From Pleurotus djamor (lineage: Eukaryota > Basidiomycota > Agaricomycetes > Agaricales > Pleurotaceae): DNA of 31,579 nucleotides. The translations under genes were made by a program, and so were the position numbers. Position 1 is the stretch's first letter, and each line of letters starts with the position of its first letter. The stretch spans positions 1 to 31,579 of the forward strand of contig JAPEVF010000535.1 of assembly GCA_029747585.1 (NCBI GenBank), in the 5' to 3' direction. Shown one piece after another: positions 10,860 through 25,688 of this stretch. The notes beneath the pieces were generated by a model that worked only from the letters and a program-made list of their open reading frames with translations, did not search any database and was not told the DNA's origin.

Positions 10860-12813
10860 TCAATCATCCTCCTGAACAAACGTATCCGCACTCCCAATAA
10901 TCTGAACATCATCATTCAACGCCATACTCCTGCTCCTACTCCTTTTCTTCACCTTCACGGACGGTTTCTGCGAGGTCGCCGCATCGGTTGTCGGTGCTAG
11001 TGCAACGGGGGGAGCTTTTGGTGCAGGGGTACGGATTTCGGGACATGGGCCGGTGAAGTCTTTACCAGTCATACGAGATAGCGTGGAGATATCTGTATCC
11101 CATATCGTTAGATCTTTGACAAGTGGAAGACCGCAAGGCAAAAAAGGGGTGACGTACCAACTGGAATGCGGTTGTTGAGGCAGTACGTTATCCTAGCTGA
11201 ATTCCTCTTATCCTCGGCTTTGAACTTGTTCTTGCACGCCGTCCTGTCTCGCCCAGGAAGAACAAAGGCTAGGAGCTCGTAATTCTCCCCATACTGCGAG
11301 AGGGCCTATGAAATTCTGATATTAGCAATGCGTCCCATTGAAATGACACTAAAGGCGGACATACATGATAGAAAAGCTCCGTTTCCTCTTTACTCCATCG
11401 AGAACCACGGCATTTCTTACGGTACGTCCCCGAGTTGACAAATTTACTCGTATCGGACTCGACAACATGGGTATACTCCGACGTATCGACATCTTGGTCT
11501 CGATCAATGACAAGTGACTCTTCGTCGATGATCGTTTCGCCATTAGGTCCTATCCGGACTTGTACGTTGAAACGGTTCGAAGGCAAATTGTCAGAGTAAT
11601 CGAATTCATTGTTGTTTTCTTCGTCGCCAGAGTCTGCTCCGGCAAGCGATTGAGATTCGTTCGGGGCAGACGCGTTCGAAAGACCACCTGCAGCGTTTCC
11701 ACTCGGCGGGACATCCACTTCGCCGTCCTCGGTGATTTTGCCGTACTTTTTCAACTCTGCGAGTTCCCTCATTCTAGCCCTCTGTTGCCTACTTTGAGAT
11801 TTCCAGGAGACGAAATTGTCTTGGATTTCCACGGCTTTGGAAGAGATACGCCCCTGCCCTGTATCGCTGCAGAGCGCAGCCATTGTAATGGTAGTGGGGT
11901 CAAGCTCTTCGCCAGGACCATCCTCTGGGTTGAATTTGGGCAAGTTCGGGCTTGTAGCTCTGCGCCGTCGTGTATTCGTAGTAGGTGTGGCTGCATCCCC
12001 ATCTGAGGGAGGGTTTCGTTTTCGACGTTTTGGATGTTGGGGAGCTTGGGACGGAGTGTCTTGCTGGGGTGTTGTAGATCTCCTGGTCGTCTTGCGCTTT
12101 GGATGTGACGGTTGGTTCTCACTGAGAGATTCAGGTTGCTGATTACTAGAACTATCAACTGACGCGTCGCTTTGAGTCGTCTCCACAGGCTGAGATAGCA
12201 AAATGGAGGGGTCGGTGGGTTGATCAACGCGAGCACTAATCGGTGTGGTACTCGAGGGGGAAGGCCCGAGTGTGCTGGATTCACCGATAGCGAAAGCTGA
12301 AGCCGCGTGTGAGCTGATTACGGGAGGAACGACAGCAACAGTCGGGGGCGCCGATGGTGTTATCACAGTCGGTTTTCTTGGGGTAGCAGAGGCGATCAGC
12401 GGAGGAACACTGGGTGTTCTTGGGGGTGGTGGTTGGGGTGCGACAAGAGGACGTGGTTGAGGAGTTCGCGGCACTGTAGTGGGGGTCGTAGGGGGCAGAA
12501 CAGGACTACTGAAAGTCAAGACGGAGAAATGTCCCGAGGAAGACATGTCCGAGGGGAGTGAAGACGGAGGCGGCATGTCGCGTGACGAAGACGGTGCCGT
12601 CTGGAACGAAAAGTCATGGTTGCTGGGTCCTGCATTGAGGTTTGGATTGGGGTCTGCGGGTACGGAAGGTTGACGGGGAAGCGATGGGCCGCGGGACTTT
12701 GCTTTGGCGACGGGTTTGAAGATCGTCCCGCGCTTATCTGCAGTCCTCAAGTCAGTGTCCTTGCGAATAAAAGGAAACGCGGAAGAATTCGACTCACTGA
12801 CTCGCGTTGTCAT
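10860..12813 (-). CDS. bdp1: TFIIIB subunit Bdp1 (B'') with SANT domain
   Basis: Four exons: 12798-12813, 11365-12737, 11158-11305, 10860-11092, giving 589 residues. The N-terminus MTTRVNKRGTIFKPVAKAK appears only after removing a 60-bp intron (12738-12797) and matches the usual Bdp1 beginning. Residues of about 40-330 are a disordered Pro/Ser/Thr-rich region with basic runs (RRRRATSP). The SANT domain starts near residue 450 with SRWSKEETELFYH and continues ALSQYGENYELLAFVLPGR, then DRTACKNKFKAEDKRN. Bdp1 is the third TFIIIB subunit; with TBP and Brf1 it opens Pol III promoters at tRNA and 5S genes in the nucleus. The C-terminus has a basic KVKKRSRSRS run and an acidic end. It is a single-copy gene just outside arm A of the duplication. 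Confidence 0.92.
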
Positions 12814-13368
12814 CAAGCACGGAAAGGAGACTTTGAAGGAGGCAAAAGCGTATGTTGGGCGCTTGTAGAAAGTTGTGATCGACGCTGCCTTATCTGGGTC
12901 GGCCTCTTTGCAAATGTGCCACCAAGGCTCTCTGACGCTTTCGACCATAAATCAGTCTGCATCCACGCTCAAAGGCCCACACCGTCCTCAATTCACCCGC
13001 TCGCGTTATACTACTTGAAGGATCTGTCTAGTGCGAATTGACAATCTCTCAATGACTCATTCAGAGTCGCAAGTCCATTGACCATTGTCAACACCCAACT
13101 TGCGTGATCAAGCTCAAGACTCAAGTCGGGAAGAAAAATAATGAATGTACAACATTCGGCATCGCAAGAGTGTCAATAACAAGCTAAAACTACTACTACA
13201 AACAAACCCTCGGCCTCGGTATGCAGCTCTACTGCGACAAGGATGTATGGTCTGGTGAACAAGCGTGAAAGAATCTGTTGCGTGTACACCTTTTCGTTGA
13301 GAGTGTAAGTGTGGTCATCAAATCTCGCCAAGTAACGGGGCAGTATATTCACCCTTCAACACTCAACG
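12814..13368. other. Bdp1 promoter side and outer end of arm A
   Basis: No gene seen. From about 13100 rightwards the sequence is related, in inverted orientation, to 27000-27372: the tract CTTGAGTCTTGAGCTTGATC (minus strand here, 13107-13126; plus strand at 27350-27370) and the GGTGTA-containing block near the gene Z stop are shared. Left of about 13100 the similarity to arm B ends and unique Bdp1 upstream sequence begins. Confidence 0.45.
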
Positions 13369-13950
13369 TCAACGTTCATGCTCGGCTTCCTCCTCAACCT
13401 GCCGACCTCTCAGATTCTGCAAGACACCACCAAAAACCCAATTCTGAGGGTCAAGGGTAAGTTCAAGATGTGAAAATGTCAGTGCGCTGTGAAAGCTCGA
13501 GTGCAATCAAACCCACCAGAAGAAATAGAAAGAAGCGCCAAACGGCCCATTCATTATTTGCATTGTCCATTCCCTCCACATGAACCCTAGCCTCGACAAT
13601 ACCAACAGCGTCAACATTACCCTGCATATCCTCACCAGCTACCGGTGGTAGTGGCTGGTAGACAACGTGATGTTAAGAACAAGGAAGAGGGCTGCAACCC
13701 TGCCACACACCTGGAAATCGTGCTGTAGAACATCGTCAAAGTCTTGAGTATCAACCAAGGCCTTGTGAAGAGGTGAGCATACACGAGGCAACACTCCAGA
13801 CAAGATAGCCCATACTAAGGATGGGTCAAACAAATGAAGGGGCCGTGCATACGGTTCATATCGTTTGAAAGAAGTGGCCGAAGTCGAGAAACCCCGTGCC
13901 GCAAGGGCATATCTGTCTAGTTGTTTCTGAGCGCGACAAGAGACCGGCAT
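13369..13950 (-). CDS. Gene Z copy A: small unknown protein with one membrane segment
   Basis: Four exons: 13816-13950, 13711-13761, 13517-13654, 13369-13443, giving 132 residues. It shares with the mirror copy at 26399-26981 the block FSTSA-SFKRYEPYARP, FDPSL, a VDAVGIV-AR block, VWRFF-F(F/L)L and (L/V)FGGVLQN, with EEEAEHE or QEEAEHE near the C-terminus. Splice positions and phases are identical in the two copies although intron sequences differ, which is strong evidence for a real, constrained gene. The N-terminus is Arg-rich with no acidic residue except one Asp, so mitochondrial targeting is possible; WRFFLFLLNWVFGGVL is the likely membrane segment. I do not recognise the family. Both ends of the protein are charged. 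Function is unknown. Confidence 0.65.
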
Positions 13951-14663
13951 GATATCACTGCGAGATACGAAATGGAAACAACTTGGCTGGGCTGGGTGGG
14001 AGAAGTAAGTCTTGGACGAATACGCGTTCAAAACTAATTTATGTAAATAGTCAGCAAAACGCCGAATTTGGACATGAAAATGCGGCGGACCCGCCAGAAT
14101 CCCTCCGCAATTCGAGGAATAGCACGGAGAACATCGACTCCATCTTGGACATCTCGTGCATGTCCAATAGATGCCTAACCTCTGACGAGGAAGGGTACCA
14201 TCGTGACAATGTCACTCGTCACGCCTGTGGTGAGTCACACTTCTCCTCCTCGTACCATCACGATAGAAATATCAAATTGATAGACATACCTAATGGCGCA
14301 GTCTGGAACACATGCACGCGTGATCAAAACATTATGACAGGCAGCAAAACATTGACACCAATGCATTAATTCAGCCAGAAGCCGCCCTCTGCTAGTTCGA
14401 AAGAGTGAAGATCCGCAGGTGCGACCAGAGTAAGTCCACGCGCGGTTCGAGGTGAGCTGCGGATAGCGCCTCGTACCGCCTGTGGGTTTTGTGACAAAAG
14501 TCCGACAAAAACCCGCGCACTTGCATCTTGTGCGAGAGCGCAGTGAAGGTGGGATGGTGACTTGGTCGACGACCGAAAAATCAAAACAATCAAGTGGGAC
14601 AGTCGGCAGCAAGAATACGCCTGGGTGATGGGACCGCCTTTCGTTGGCCAGTAATTTCTGTGT
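13951..14663 (+). pseudogene. Relic Y copy A: decayed coding fragment
   Basis: The stretch at about 14100-14370 matches, inverted, 25950-26221 in arm B. Both copies keep a GTGAGTCACAC donor-like site followed by a fragment read TYLMAQSG here (TYLIAQSG in arm B). Here the frame soon meets TGA, and no start or downstream exon can be joined. Shared but broken coding text in both arms suggests a gene that was functional before the duplication and decayed afterwards. Product unknown. The 13951-14100 part is the upstream region of gene Z, also shared with arm B (TTACATAAATTAG near 14036). Confidence 0.35.
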
Positions 14664-15195
14664 GATGAAGATGTCTTTGAGATCCTTAGTGTCAACGAGA
14701 CACGAGAGGTTGACGCACCAGTCACTGTCCGAAGGGGCTCTCTCAAAAAGACAGAAGAAAACCCAGGTGAGCCGCCTTTCCGCTCAAGAGATTCATACGA
14801 CACCGTCCGTCCAGCCCAGCTGTTTGAAACCATGGTATATTCGCCAATCCCCTACGATATCAACACCCTCGGCCGTGGTGTGGCCACATCACCCCCTCCT
14901 CTGCCCTGCGCTTGCTGAATCGGGGATGGTGTATCAGATATCCAGTACAAGTTCGCCGAACCTGTATGGTACAGTTCGGCGGACTCTGTATCCTGACAGA
15001 TATGACAACGCCATGCCATGGGGGTTGCATGATCTACGTCCAAGATATGACCAGAGAAAATTTTCTGGCCATCGCGGTCAGTGTCCTATCGATGCTGGGG
15101 GTCGAGCATCGTTGAAGCAACGGAAACGCAGACATTATCGGTCGGTAATGGTCAGGTCAAGAAATGGGAGCAGAAGCGGAAGGCGCTTGTTGGGT
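14664..15195 (+). pseudogene. Relic X copy A: broken unknown gene
   Basis: Fragments that look strongly coding appear in different frames: DVFEILSVNETREVDAPVTV (14670 onward, ending at a GTGAGC donor), then LLNRGWCI, GGCMIYVQDMTREN and NFLAIAVSVLSMLGVEH before TGA at 15113, and KKWEQKRKALVG after it. Arm B contains the same fragments in inverted orientation with different breaks (VNETREVDAPVTVLMG, NFLAIAASVLSMLRVEHYW). No single frame or intron set rejoins either copy, so I call both pseudogenes. The protein family is not recognised. The relic is convergent with the OYE gene of its arm. Confidence 0.45.
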
Positions 15196-15764
15196 CAACG
15201 GATGGTTTGGTTGAAGGCCGCAGGCGTGGCCACAAGCCGGCCACTCAACTCATTTGCCCCCTAAAAACGTGGTCTCCCAGCTCACCTGGTTTTTGTCGTC
15301 GCGCAACATCGTCGTTTTCTAGCTCGACCGCCCACATTTTGTTTTTCCTGTTCTCTCCAGCCGAATATCGACAAAATATTCCCCCACAGCCTCATCTACT
15401 CGCCAACCCTCCATCTCCTCGGTTTCCAAGGTTGACTCCGGCCGATCTCTCCACGCACAAGTTCTTTCATTTTTCCAACCGTGAATTTTATTCCACGACG
15501 CCCAAAGATCCAAGTCCCCCTCGTATTCTCGGGCTGCTCGCCTATACGCCTCGTTCAAGTAAAGAGCTAGGCGGTCGCCAACAAGAACACGTCTAAGGCC
15601 ACCCTTTTCTGAGAAAGACGAACCACAGGTTGTCGACCATCGCATCCAGAGGCTCCCAATTATCTCGAATGATGTTTCATAAAATTCGATGCATTGTCAG
15701 ACTCGTACAAAAAAAAGTTCAATAATACACAATTTCTTCTATGGCTTTCTCCCCCTCTCTATCT
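15196..15764. other. Degenerate region between relic X and OYE copy A
   Basis: Shared in part with 24640-25195 of arm B (the block reading CCCACATTTTGTTTTTCC and its mirror). A minus-strand stretch read as LALYLNEAYRRAAREYE (15530-15590) and DNWEPLDAMVDNLWF (15610-15655) looks protein-like here but is broken by stops in arm B. No complete gene. Confidence 0.35.
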
Positions 15765-17389
<1,625 letters not shown>

Positions 17390-17430
17390 TCTGGTGATAA
17401 TCTTAGTTCAGGCTGTGTGATGAGAAAACC

Positions 17431-17442
17431 TGTATTTATATG
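17431..17442 (-). promoter_or_regulatory. TATA box of OYE copy A
   Basis: CATATAAATACA read on the minus strand about 45-55 bp upstream of the ATG at 17389. The same element is conserved in arm B (22984-22995), so this short promoter segment was duplicated along with the gene. Confidence 0.5.
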
Positions 17443-17606
17443 TTGGATGAGTAAGATCTTCATGGCAGCCAGTCAACAGCCAGTCTCCGGGGAAGGCGTG
17501 ATATCATTGCAGGAAAGCCACAACAAGGACAAATACCGCGTTCACCGTCGCATGCATCGTCCGCCCCTGCCAATCGCGGCGACGCCAAACTGGGAGCTCA
17601 AAGGAA

Positions 17607-19531
17607 ATGATGTCGATTCGCTCAAAAGCATCCCAGAAAGGTTCCGTGTTCATCTCATCTGAGTTTGCCACCAACTAACTTGTGACATAGTTGTGTAACT
17701 CTTCAGTCGCTGCGTCAAAGTCAGTGCGTTCATTGATTGCGTTCCCCGAGTTCGCCGCTCACCACATTTTCATAGCCCGAGACTTCTGGGTATCTGCATT
17801 TCCCAAGTTCTCCAGCAGGGCCCGCGGTACAAAGTCACAGGAGGTTACTCCCCCTCCTCACACCATCCAGACGAGAGGAAAATGCGACCTTCACATAGGC
17901 CCCGTCATCTTCCCTGATANCCCTCTTCTACGAGGTGCATTATCTACCTCCAAAGCCACCGCAGTCTCAGCTGCCAACATTGTCCCTTTCAGCTGGATAC
18001 ACAACCGCAAAACCTGCTCAGGCTCCACCACAGCCAGTGGCATCCTCATCGTCAACACAGGCACCAACCGCGGCTGCTCAGATGTCTCCTCTGAGCTCAA
18101 TCACGCCTGCACTTATAAATCAAGTCAACACCGCGGCTTCGACCAACCCAACTCTCGCCAACCTGCTCCAGCTAGCAGCTACAGGCAGAGCGACCCCCGA
18201 TCAACTCAAAACTCTTGGTCTTCTCATCCAATCGCTAGCTACAGTCGGTACTATGAACCCCTCCCTCGAACCTGGCTCCTTACAGCAGCCTGTGAGACCT
18301 TTTGACCTCGTCCTTGAGTTTCCAGAGTGCCCATATGACAGGTTCCTCTTCCCGAGATGTCAAGTCGTCTGCGAGAGAATGTCGAATAACACACTTTCTA
18401 CGTATCAAGACATATTGATCGCGGCGCCTATACCCTTCTCTACGGAGACCGACGCGTCGGCGCCCTCGACTACTGCTGCCCCTGTTCCGACTACGACCAC
18501 TTCGACTACGACTACGACCACTACGACTACGGCTACGGCTACGGCTACAACTGCTACCCCACCTCCAGTACCACCATGCCTGCAAGTAGCTACTATGCGA
18601 ATCAAGTCGGCTCCAGTCACGCTTTGGGAGACACTCTCAAAATGGATGGGAGATGAAGAAACTGTGTCGCGTAACCGCCAATACTTGAGCAGACTTGTGC
18701 GTGGCCAACGATCATATCTGTGCGAGATGAACTAACTTCCTATTGATGCAGCAACCGAGTCGGGTTTACCTAGCTCATCGCATACGGGAAGGCCCCTTAC
18801 TCACTGAATTACAAACTGTAAGAATCGAACAAAAGCAGTTCGAAGTGGAATTGATATTGACCTCACCTTAGCTCTCTGCCCCCAATTTCACCATGAAATC
18901 TATTGACCCCACCGCTCCAGGTGGTGTAAAACCAAAACGCAAGTATACCAAACGCGAACCGAAGCCTAAGCCTGCTGCTGTCCCCAAGATTGCTCCGCCA
19001 TCGTTCCTCGTTTTAACACCACAACCACAACCACCTCCAGTAACTCAAGCAGGACCATCGGTCGTTAGTACTACAAGTCAACCGCCCTCTGTATTACCAG
19101 TTCCGCCATTGACGATTCCGTCGGTCCTCGCATCATCGTCTTCAACAACACCATATCCTACACCCCCCATCGCAACGGCGTCATCAACACCGTCGACACC
19201 AACACCTGGTCCTCCCCCATCCAAAAAGCAGCGCGTCAAGCCGCCTAAACAGCCTCTCCCCAGGATCGCGTGTTTCTCGTGTGACATGACTGACGTTCCG
19301 TTGATCATGGGTGGTCGTAAGTCATATCGTTCGCTCTGACCTCGTCTTGTATCAGTACTCACGCGATTTCGAATAGGCTTTTGTCGACCGTGTGTAGAAT
19401 CCGGAAAAGCGAACCCAGATATCCCCCAACCTTTACGATCGACAGGCTCGACGCACCGTTCATATTATCAGCCCGTCACTCCCTCCACTTCTGCTCAATC
19501 CGCCCAATCAAGCCAAGGCACTACGAAATAG
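17607..19531 (+). CDS. Unknown nuclear-type protein with C-terminal CX2C-X13-CX2C zinc motif
   Basis: Five exons: 17607-17645, 17691-18696, 18752-18817, 18872-19316, 19377-19531. This gives about 569 residues when the N at 17920 is ignored; keeping it breaks the frame, while removing it gives CDLHIGPVIFPDTLFYEV. Regions: a Pro/Ala/Ser-rich area, a folded-looking block VRPFDLVLEFPECPYDRFLF, a Thr repeat near 18500, SRVYLAHRIREGPLLTELQT, a basic KPKRKYTKREPKPKP segment, a long Pro/Ser-rich linker with an NLS-like SKKQRVKPPK, and CFSC...FCRPC split by the last intron. A nuclear, chromatin- or transcription-linked role is inferred from the basic segments and the zinc motif only. The 5' exon is uncertain (another acceptor 16 bp further on is possible). 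It sits between the two duplication arms. Confidence 0.7.
18484..18555 (+). repeat. Imperfect trinucleotide/hexanucleotide repeat encoding poly-Thr
   Basis: ACTACG/ACCACT/GCTACG-type units run for about 70 bp inside exon 2 of the zinc-motif gene and encode a Thr-rich run passing into TATATAT. The antisense strand reads as Arg/Ser repeats, which is a shadow. Length variation between strains is likely. Confidence 0.7.
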
Positions 19532-19736
19532 TAGATTTATCTTCATATTACAGTGGTTGTGTTTAAGGATGAGAGTGAAAGAATGCGTATAATTTATAAC
19601 TTAATGCCAACGAATATGAATGAAAGTATTAGACAATAAGAATAAGTGATGCAAGAAGAAAGTGATGATGATGATGACGATAGCGAGTAGCGAGCAGTGT
19701 TGTCAGATATAAAACAAAAAGCGAGTGAGGAGAGAG

Positions 19737-22700
19737 TTAGTCAAGGACTCTGATCATCCATCCTATCCACCATGTCGCGACCGCAAGCTGCATGAGGACA
19801 ATGAGGAACTCGACCAACACGGCGGACCATTGGATGAGGATGACAACCAAGAAGAAAGGAACGATAAGCCAGCGAAAACCACTGTGGGCAATGATATGCA
19901 GGCTGTAGTGTCGACTCGATGTCAGAGCCGCACGAAGTTGGAGAATACAAACTGCGGCGGAGATAAAGAAGAATAGACAGAAACCTAGCCAGTGACGACA
20001 GGACCGACGAGGGAGGTGCTTGATGGGGTAGCGTTTGGGTTCGCCGGTGAATTCGTTGCGATATAAGGGAATGATGAGGAAGTCTTGAACATCGACGCCG
20101 ATGGTCTTTCCGTAGGTTCTCCAGAGGGGAGTAACTTGATCGAGGAGGAAGGTAAGCGCGTCCATGCCGAATTCCCAAACTTGTTGGTACTGGTCTTTGT
20201 AGCTCTCTTCAAGGGCGACGATGTAAGAGAGCTAGGAAGGGGTGTCAAACGAGGTCCTTCGGTGGAGAGAGAGTCGCTTACCTCTGGATATACAACCGAC
20301 GTATGTGCCAGCGTGTCGTTGTATTCTACCTTGACCTCTCCGTGCAACGCTTTTACATCCTTGAGCACTTTGGCGACTTCATGAGCCTTAACCACAATCT
20401 CCTCATGTTGCGCAGTGATAGCTCCCAAAGAGCGAGTGAGGGACATAATAGGATCATTGAGAACACTCCTGATGGGGCCCGGTGTCTTCTCGTCCGCACT
20501 GTAGATATATTGTTCCAAGACGCGGCGCTGACGAAGGACACGGTTGTGGATATCTTCAACTGCACGGAAACCACGAAGCTTGCGAGTGGAACCTGTTACA
20601 GCGGATGGGTCGTGACCAAAGGCGTCGAGGACATCTGGAGGCATCCCAGTATGGGGAGCACCAAGCATGTTCATGAGGTTTCCTTGGAGCGTGTCATGTT
20701 CTCGCACAATGGTAGCTATACGATTCAGTGTCTGGCGGACACGCGTATTCTGAGCGTTGAGCTCCTCCATCAGTCTGGAAAATATGTTAATTACAATGAA
20801 GTATATGAGGTCTGAGGAGGAAACGTACTTGAACTTATGATCATACTCCTCACGAAGCCTTTCCTCAGCCTGCCGTTTCTCTTGTGAATTCAGTAGACTC
20901 CTGGAAGACTTCGTTGATATTCGTGGTTTCCTACGAGATGCGTCCGGTACTGTCGGAGAAGCCAACCTAGAAGCAATCAAACCAGGAGGTTCAGCACCAG
21001 TATACGGGATGACACCGGGCACTATGTGGCCAAGCATGACAGCAGAACTTGGCGTCACGCCGTCATCGTCCTCTAAGGGCTCTTTGGGTGGATCCTTCGT
21101 TGATGGCTCCACAGAGAGGCGGGATAGTATGACATGGAGGTCGCTGGGGCGTCGTCGTTTGACTCTCGGTCTAGGTACGGGGCTTCTTCGGTCGTTGTCA
21201 GATGCATCTGACATGGAGTGAGGCGCAGAGAATCTACCCTCACTCGTCGGTAGATTACGTCTCATGCGTGTAGACATGCCACGAAGATGGGACAAACTGG
21301 CTGTTGGAGAGGCCGGAGGAGGGGGATGAACCGGGTTGCTGATAGCACTGTATACAGATTCTCCACTTCGTCGTGAATCAACATCGAACGAATTGCGGCC
21401 CGACCCAGGAGCAGGTCTGTCTGTTGGCAAAGGAAGACCCAAAGCATCGTCTATTGGAGGTAGTACATTGAGGATAACTCCAGTCGGAGAGGCAGAAGGC
21501 GACTCGGGGATCGTCTCCATAAAATGCTCGTAGTGTTGAGATTGGCAATATCGTTCCATAGCTAGTGCAGACAAATGCCACGGAAATTTAGGGCCGTCCT
21601 TGTGAACGCGTCGTTTCTCGAGGTGCCTGAGCCATGTAAAAGGCTCTGCGTGCTCGAGACCACTCCGTGTAAGAGCATCCTGTCCTTCGAGCCACTTGTA
21701 TATCTTCAAAGGATTTAGCCGAACTGAAGGCGTTTCCAGGCGGTCATAGACAAGTTTGTATCGTCGTCCAAGCTGCTGTGAGATAATCTCCGCCTTCCTC
21801 AAGGACTGGGGAGATGCTGACGACTTGAGGTGAATAAGTTTCATCTGGTAGTCGTCATCGGCCTTCTTCAGATCAACGTTTGATATATTCGCAGCCTTGT
21901 CTTTTCCCTTGCGCCTGTGAATGGACAGAGACCATCGTTTGTCTGATTTCTCGTCATCCGAAGCGTCTCCAGCCCAATCCAAAGTGTCGCCGTCGTCTAT
22001 CGACGAAGGTACAGGGTGTGGTGTTACCGGCGTGTTGCTAGCAACTGTAGATGGACCAAAATCGACCTCGGAGTTGGTAAGAATGGGTCTACGTTGTGGT
22101 GAGGGTGAAGGTGAAGTGATGGGTGACGTGCGGTAGATAGTGGGTCGCGGTGGTGATGAGACAGAGGATGATGGTGAGCTTGGGAGATTTCTCGGAAGAT
22201 GCGGAGGCAGCCCAGCTCGAATGCGAGCTTCACGACGTGCCTTCAGCTTGAGAGCCTTTTGTACGTCATGAAGTACTTGTGGATCTGAAGTGTACTGTTA
22301 ATGAGGAAATTTAACGAGGCGTCGGGTAGACTTGCCTTCATGTGCTGTCGGAGCGGATGACATACGTCAGTACTGACTTGAATACGAGTATGGGGTTATG
22401 GACTCACAAAGATCATATTCGTCGGAGAAAGCACCTAGACTGGAAGTGCCGCTTGTGTAGGAAGTCATGCCTGAGCTTCCTGATGCCATCCGTGGGCGTC
22501 TGGACGACTCTGCGGGGTTGAAGGGATGCGACGGTCTCCGGGGTTCGTTTACTGCAGAAGAGACTCGGACGCTCCTCTTCGCCTGGGCATTCCGTCCAGC
22601 AGGTCTTTCCGGAGACTCTACGGTTATGAGAATCTTTCTGCTAGTCGCCGGTCCATGAGATGAAGAAGCCACGGGTTGTTGCGGTGTGGAACTTGTAGCA

Positions 22701-22747
22701 GCATCGTTGGGTCCTGAATGGTTTGCATTCGGCTCAATCTCTGCCAT
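19737..22747 (-). CDS. Large unknown protein: disordered N-terminus, coiled-coil centre, C-terminal membrane segments
   Basis: Five exons: 22408-22747, 22336-22344 (9 nt), 20829-22284, 20282-20774, 19737-20231, giving 930 residues. N-terminal ~200 residues are Ser/Pro/Arg-rich. A conserved-looking block follows: EIISQQLGRRYKLVYDRLE and LKIYKWLEGQDALTRSG, then PFTWLRHLEKRRV and FPWHLSALAMERYCQ. The centre has helical segments such as EEYDHKFKLMEELNAQNTRV and RNIATIV-type heptads. The C-terminal part contains VQDFLIIPLYRNEFTG, then hydrophobic stretches GFCLFFFISAAVCI and WLIVPFFLVVILIQW followed by VLVEFLIVLMQLAVATWW, so two to four membrane spans near the end. The 54-bp intron 20775-20828 keeps the frame if retained. 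I do not recognise the family; a membrane-tethered scaffold is possible but inferred. Confidence 0.75.
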
Positions 22748-23036
22748 ATACTGACCCAGAAAGCCAAGGACTTGGGGCGGCGAGCAGAGTCACGGCGGTT
22801 TTGACGGCAGTAGGCAGAAGGGAAGGATTGTAGGAATCCAGAAAAGGCAAGTAACTCTGAGGTCGATCGTATGCAAGCGCCCGAAATTCTTGTGAACGTT
22901 TGCACGGTGCCACAAATGTGCCATGGGGCCGATATCACGCCTTCGTGGTCGTCCGCTGATAAACAGCTTTCTTACTCATCCAACATATAAATACAGGTTC
23001 TCTCATCCCATAGCCCGAGCTAAGATTCTTCCCAGA
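22748..23036. promoter_or_regulatory. Divergent promoter region; inner end of arm B
   Basis: The 289 bp between the start of the membrane-protein gene and OYE copy B serve both genes. The right ~70 bp (from about 22966), with the TATA element CATATAAATACA at 22984-22995, match the OYE copy A upstream region. To the left the arms no longer match. Confidence 0.5.
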
Positions 23037-24635
<1,599 letters not shown>

Positions 24636-25194
24636 ATAGAGAGCCATAGGAGAAGTTGTATATTATTTGTATTTTTACGCGCTTTACAAGACGTTATTCG
24701 AGATAACTGTGTCTTTGGGACTCTGGGAGTGATTTGGCGTGAAGGGTGACAGTGGCTCGCTTTCCTTGGGAAATTGTGACCTCCGACGCGTTCCTGATGG
24801 CGACCAGTGCTAAATCCATTTGAACGAGGCAACTGGGTGAGCGGTGTGCGATTAGGAAGAGAGACGATGAACTTTGGGCGTCGGGGAATATATTTTCACG
24901 GTCGGAAAATTCAAAGGACGGGCGTGTTGAATGGTCAATGGGATTCAAGCATGGACACCGAGGGGTTGAGGTGTTGCCGAGTAGGTGAGGCTGTGGGGGA
25001 ATATAATATCGATATTCGGCTAGGTTTAGCAGGAAAAATAGAATGTGGGCGGTCCAGCTGAGAAACGACGATGTTGCGCGACGGAGAGCAGGTGAGTTGG
25101 GAGACCACGTTTTTAGGGGGCAAATGAGTTGAGAGACCGGCTCGTGGGCCACTCCTGCGGTCTTCAACCAAACCATATCGTTGACCCAACAAGC
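24636..25194. other. Degenerate region downstream of OYE copy B
   Basis: Homologous to 15196-15764 of arm A, with shared blocks such as GAGGCTGTGGGGGAATAT (24988-25005) and the segment GTTTTTAGGGGGCAAATGAG (about 25107-25126). Stops occur in every frame. No gene seen. Confidence 0.4.
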
Positions 25195-25688
25195 GCCTTC
25201 CGCTTGCGCTCCAATTCTTCAACTCACCGTTATCGACGTCTGCTTGTCCGATGATCCAATAATGTTCGACCCTCAGCATCGATAGGACACTGGCCGCGAT
25301 GGCCAGAAAATTTATCTGGCGAAATCCTGGACGTAGACCACCCGACACATACCCTCGTGATATCCACCCAGATGCAACTGAGTCCGTTGGCCTGCATCAT
25401 ACAGGTTCGGCGAACTTGCAGATGCGCCACCCACGATTTAGGAAGCGCAGGTAGAGGAGGGTGATGTGGCCACACCAAGGGTGCTGGTGGTTGGTATCGT
25501 AGAGAATGGTGAATGTACCGTTGACTCCTGGACGTGCGGTGTCGTATGAATTTTGGGGCAGAAGGGCGGCTCACCTTTCTTTCATTTGTGCCTTTGAGAG
25601 TGCCCATTAGGACGGTGACTGGTGCGTCGACCTCTCGTGTCTCGTTGACGTTAAGAACTCTAAAGAACTCTTCTTCACGCAGAGACAT
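25195..25688 (-). pseudogene. Relic X copy B: broken unknown gene
   Basis: Minus-strand fragments in shifted frames: FFRVLNVNETREVDAPVTV (from 25668) ending at a GTGAGC donor, VNGTFTILYDTNHQHPWCGH and ITLLYLRFLNRGWRICKFAE (25525-25395) before TGA, then NFLAIAASVLSMLRVEHYW and IIGQADVDNGELKNW (25312-25210). Exon 1 is one base shorter than in copy A at the donor, so the two exons no longer join in frame. Fragments clearly correspond to relic X copy A, but the breaks differ, which implies independent decay. Product not recognised. Confidence 0.45.

Noticed and set aside
11269..12948. N-terminal extension of Bdp1 reading MVESVREPWW upstream of 12813
   Set aside because: The extension is simply read-through of the first intron and upstream DNA. 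Splicing 12738-12797 gives MTTRVNKRGTIFKPVAKAK, the expected Bdp1 start.
11560..13041. Long plus-strand Gly/Val-rich frames over Bdp1
   Set aside because: They are antisense shadows of the Pro/Ser/Thr-rich disordered region.
18280..18585. Minus-strand SR-repeat protein (RSRSRSRSGRS)
   Set aside because: It is the antisense of the Thr-coding trinucleotide repeat in the zinc-motif gene.
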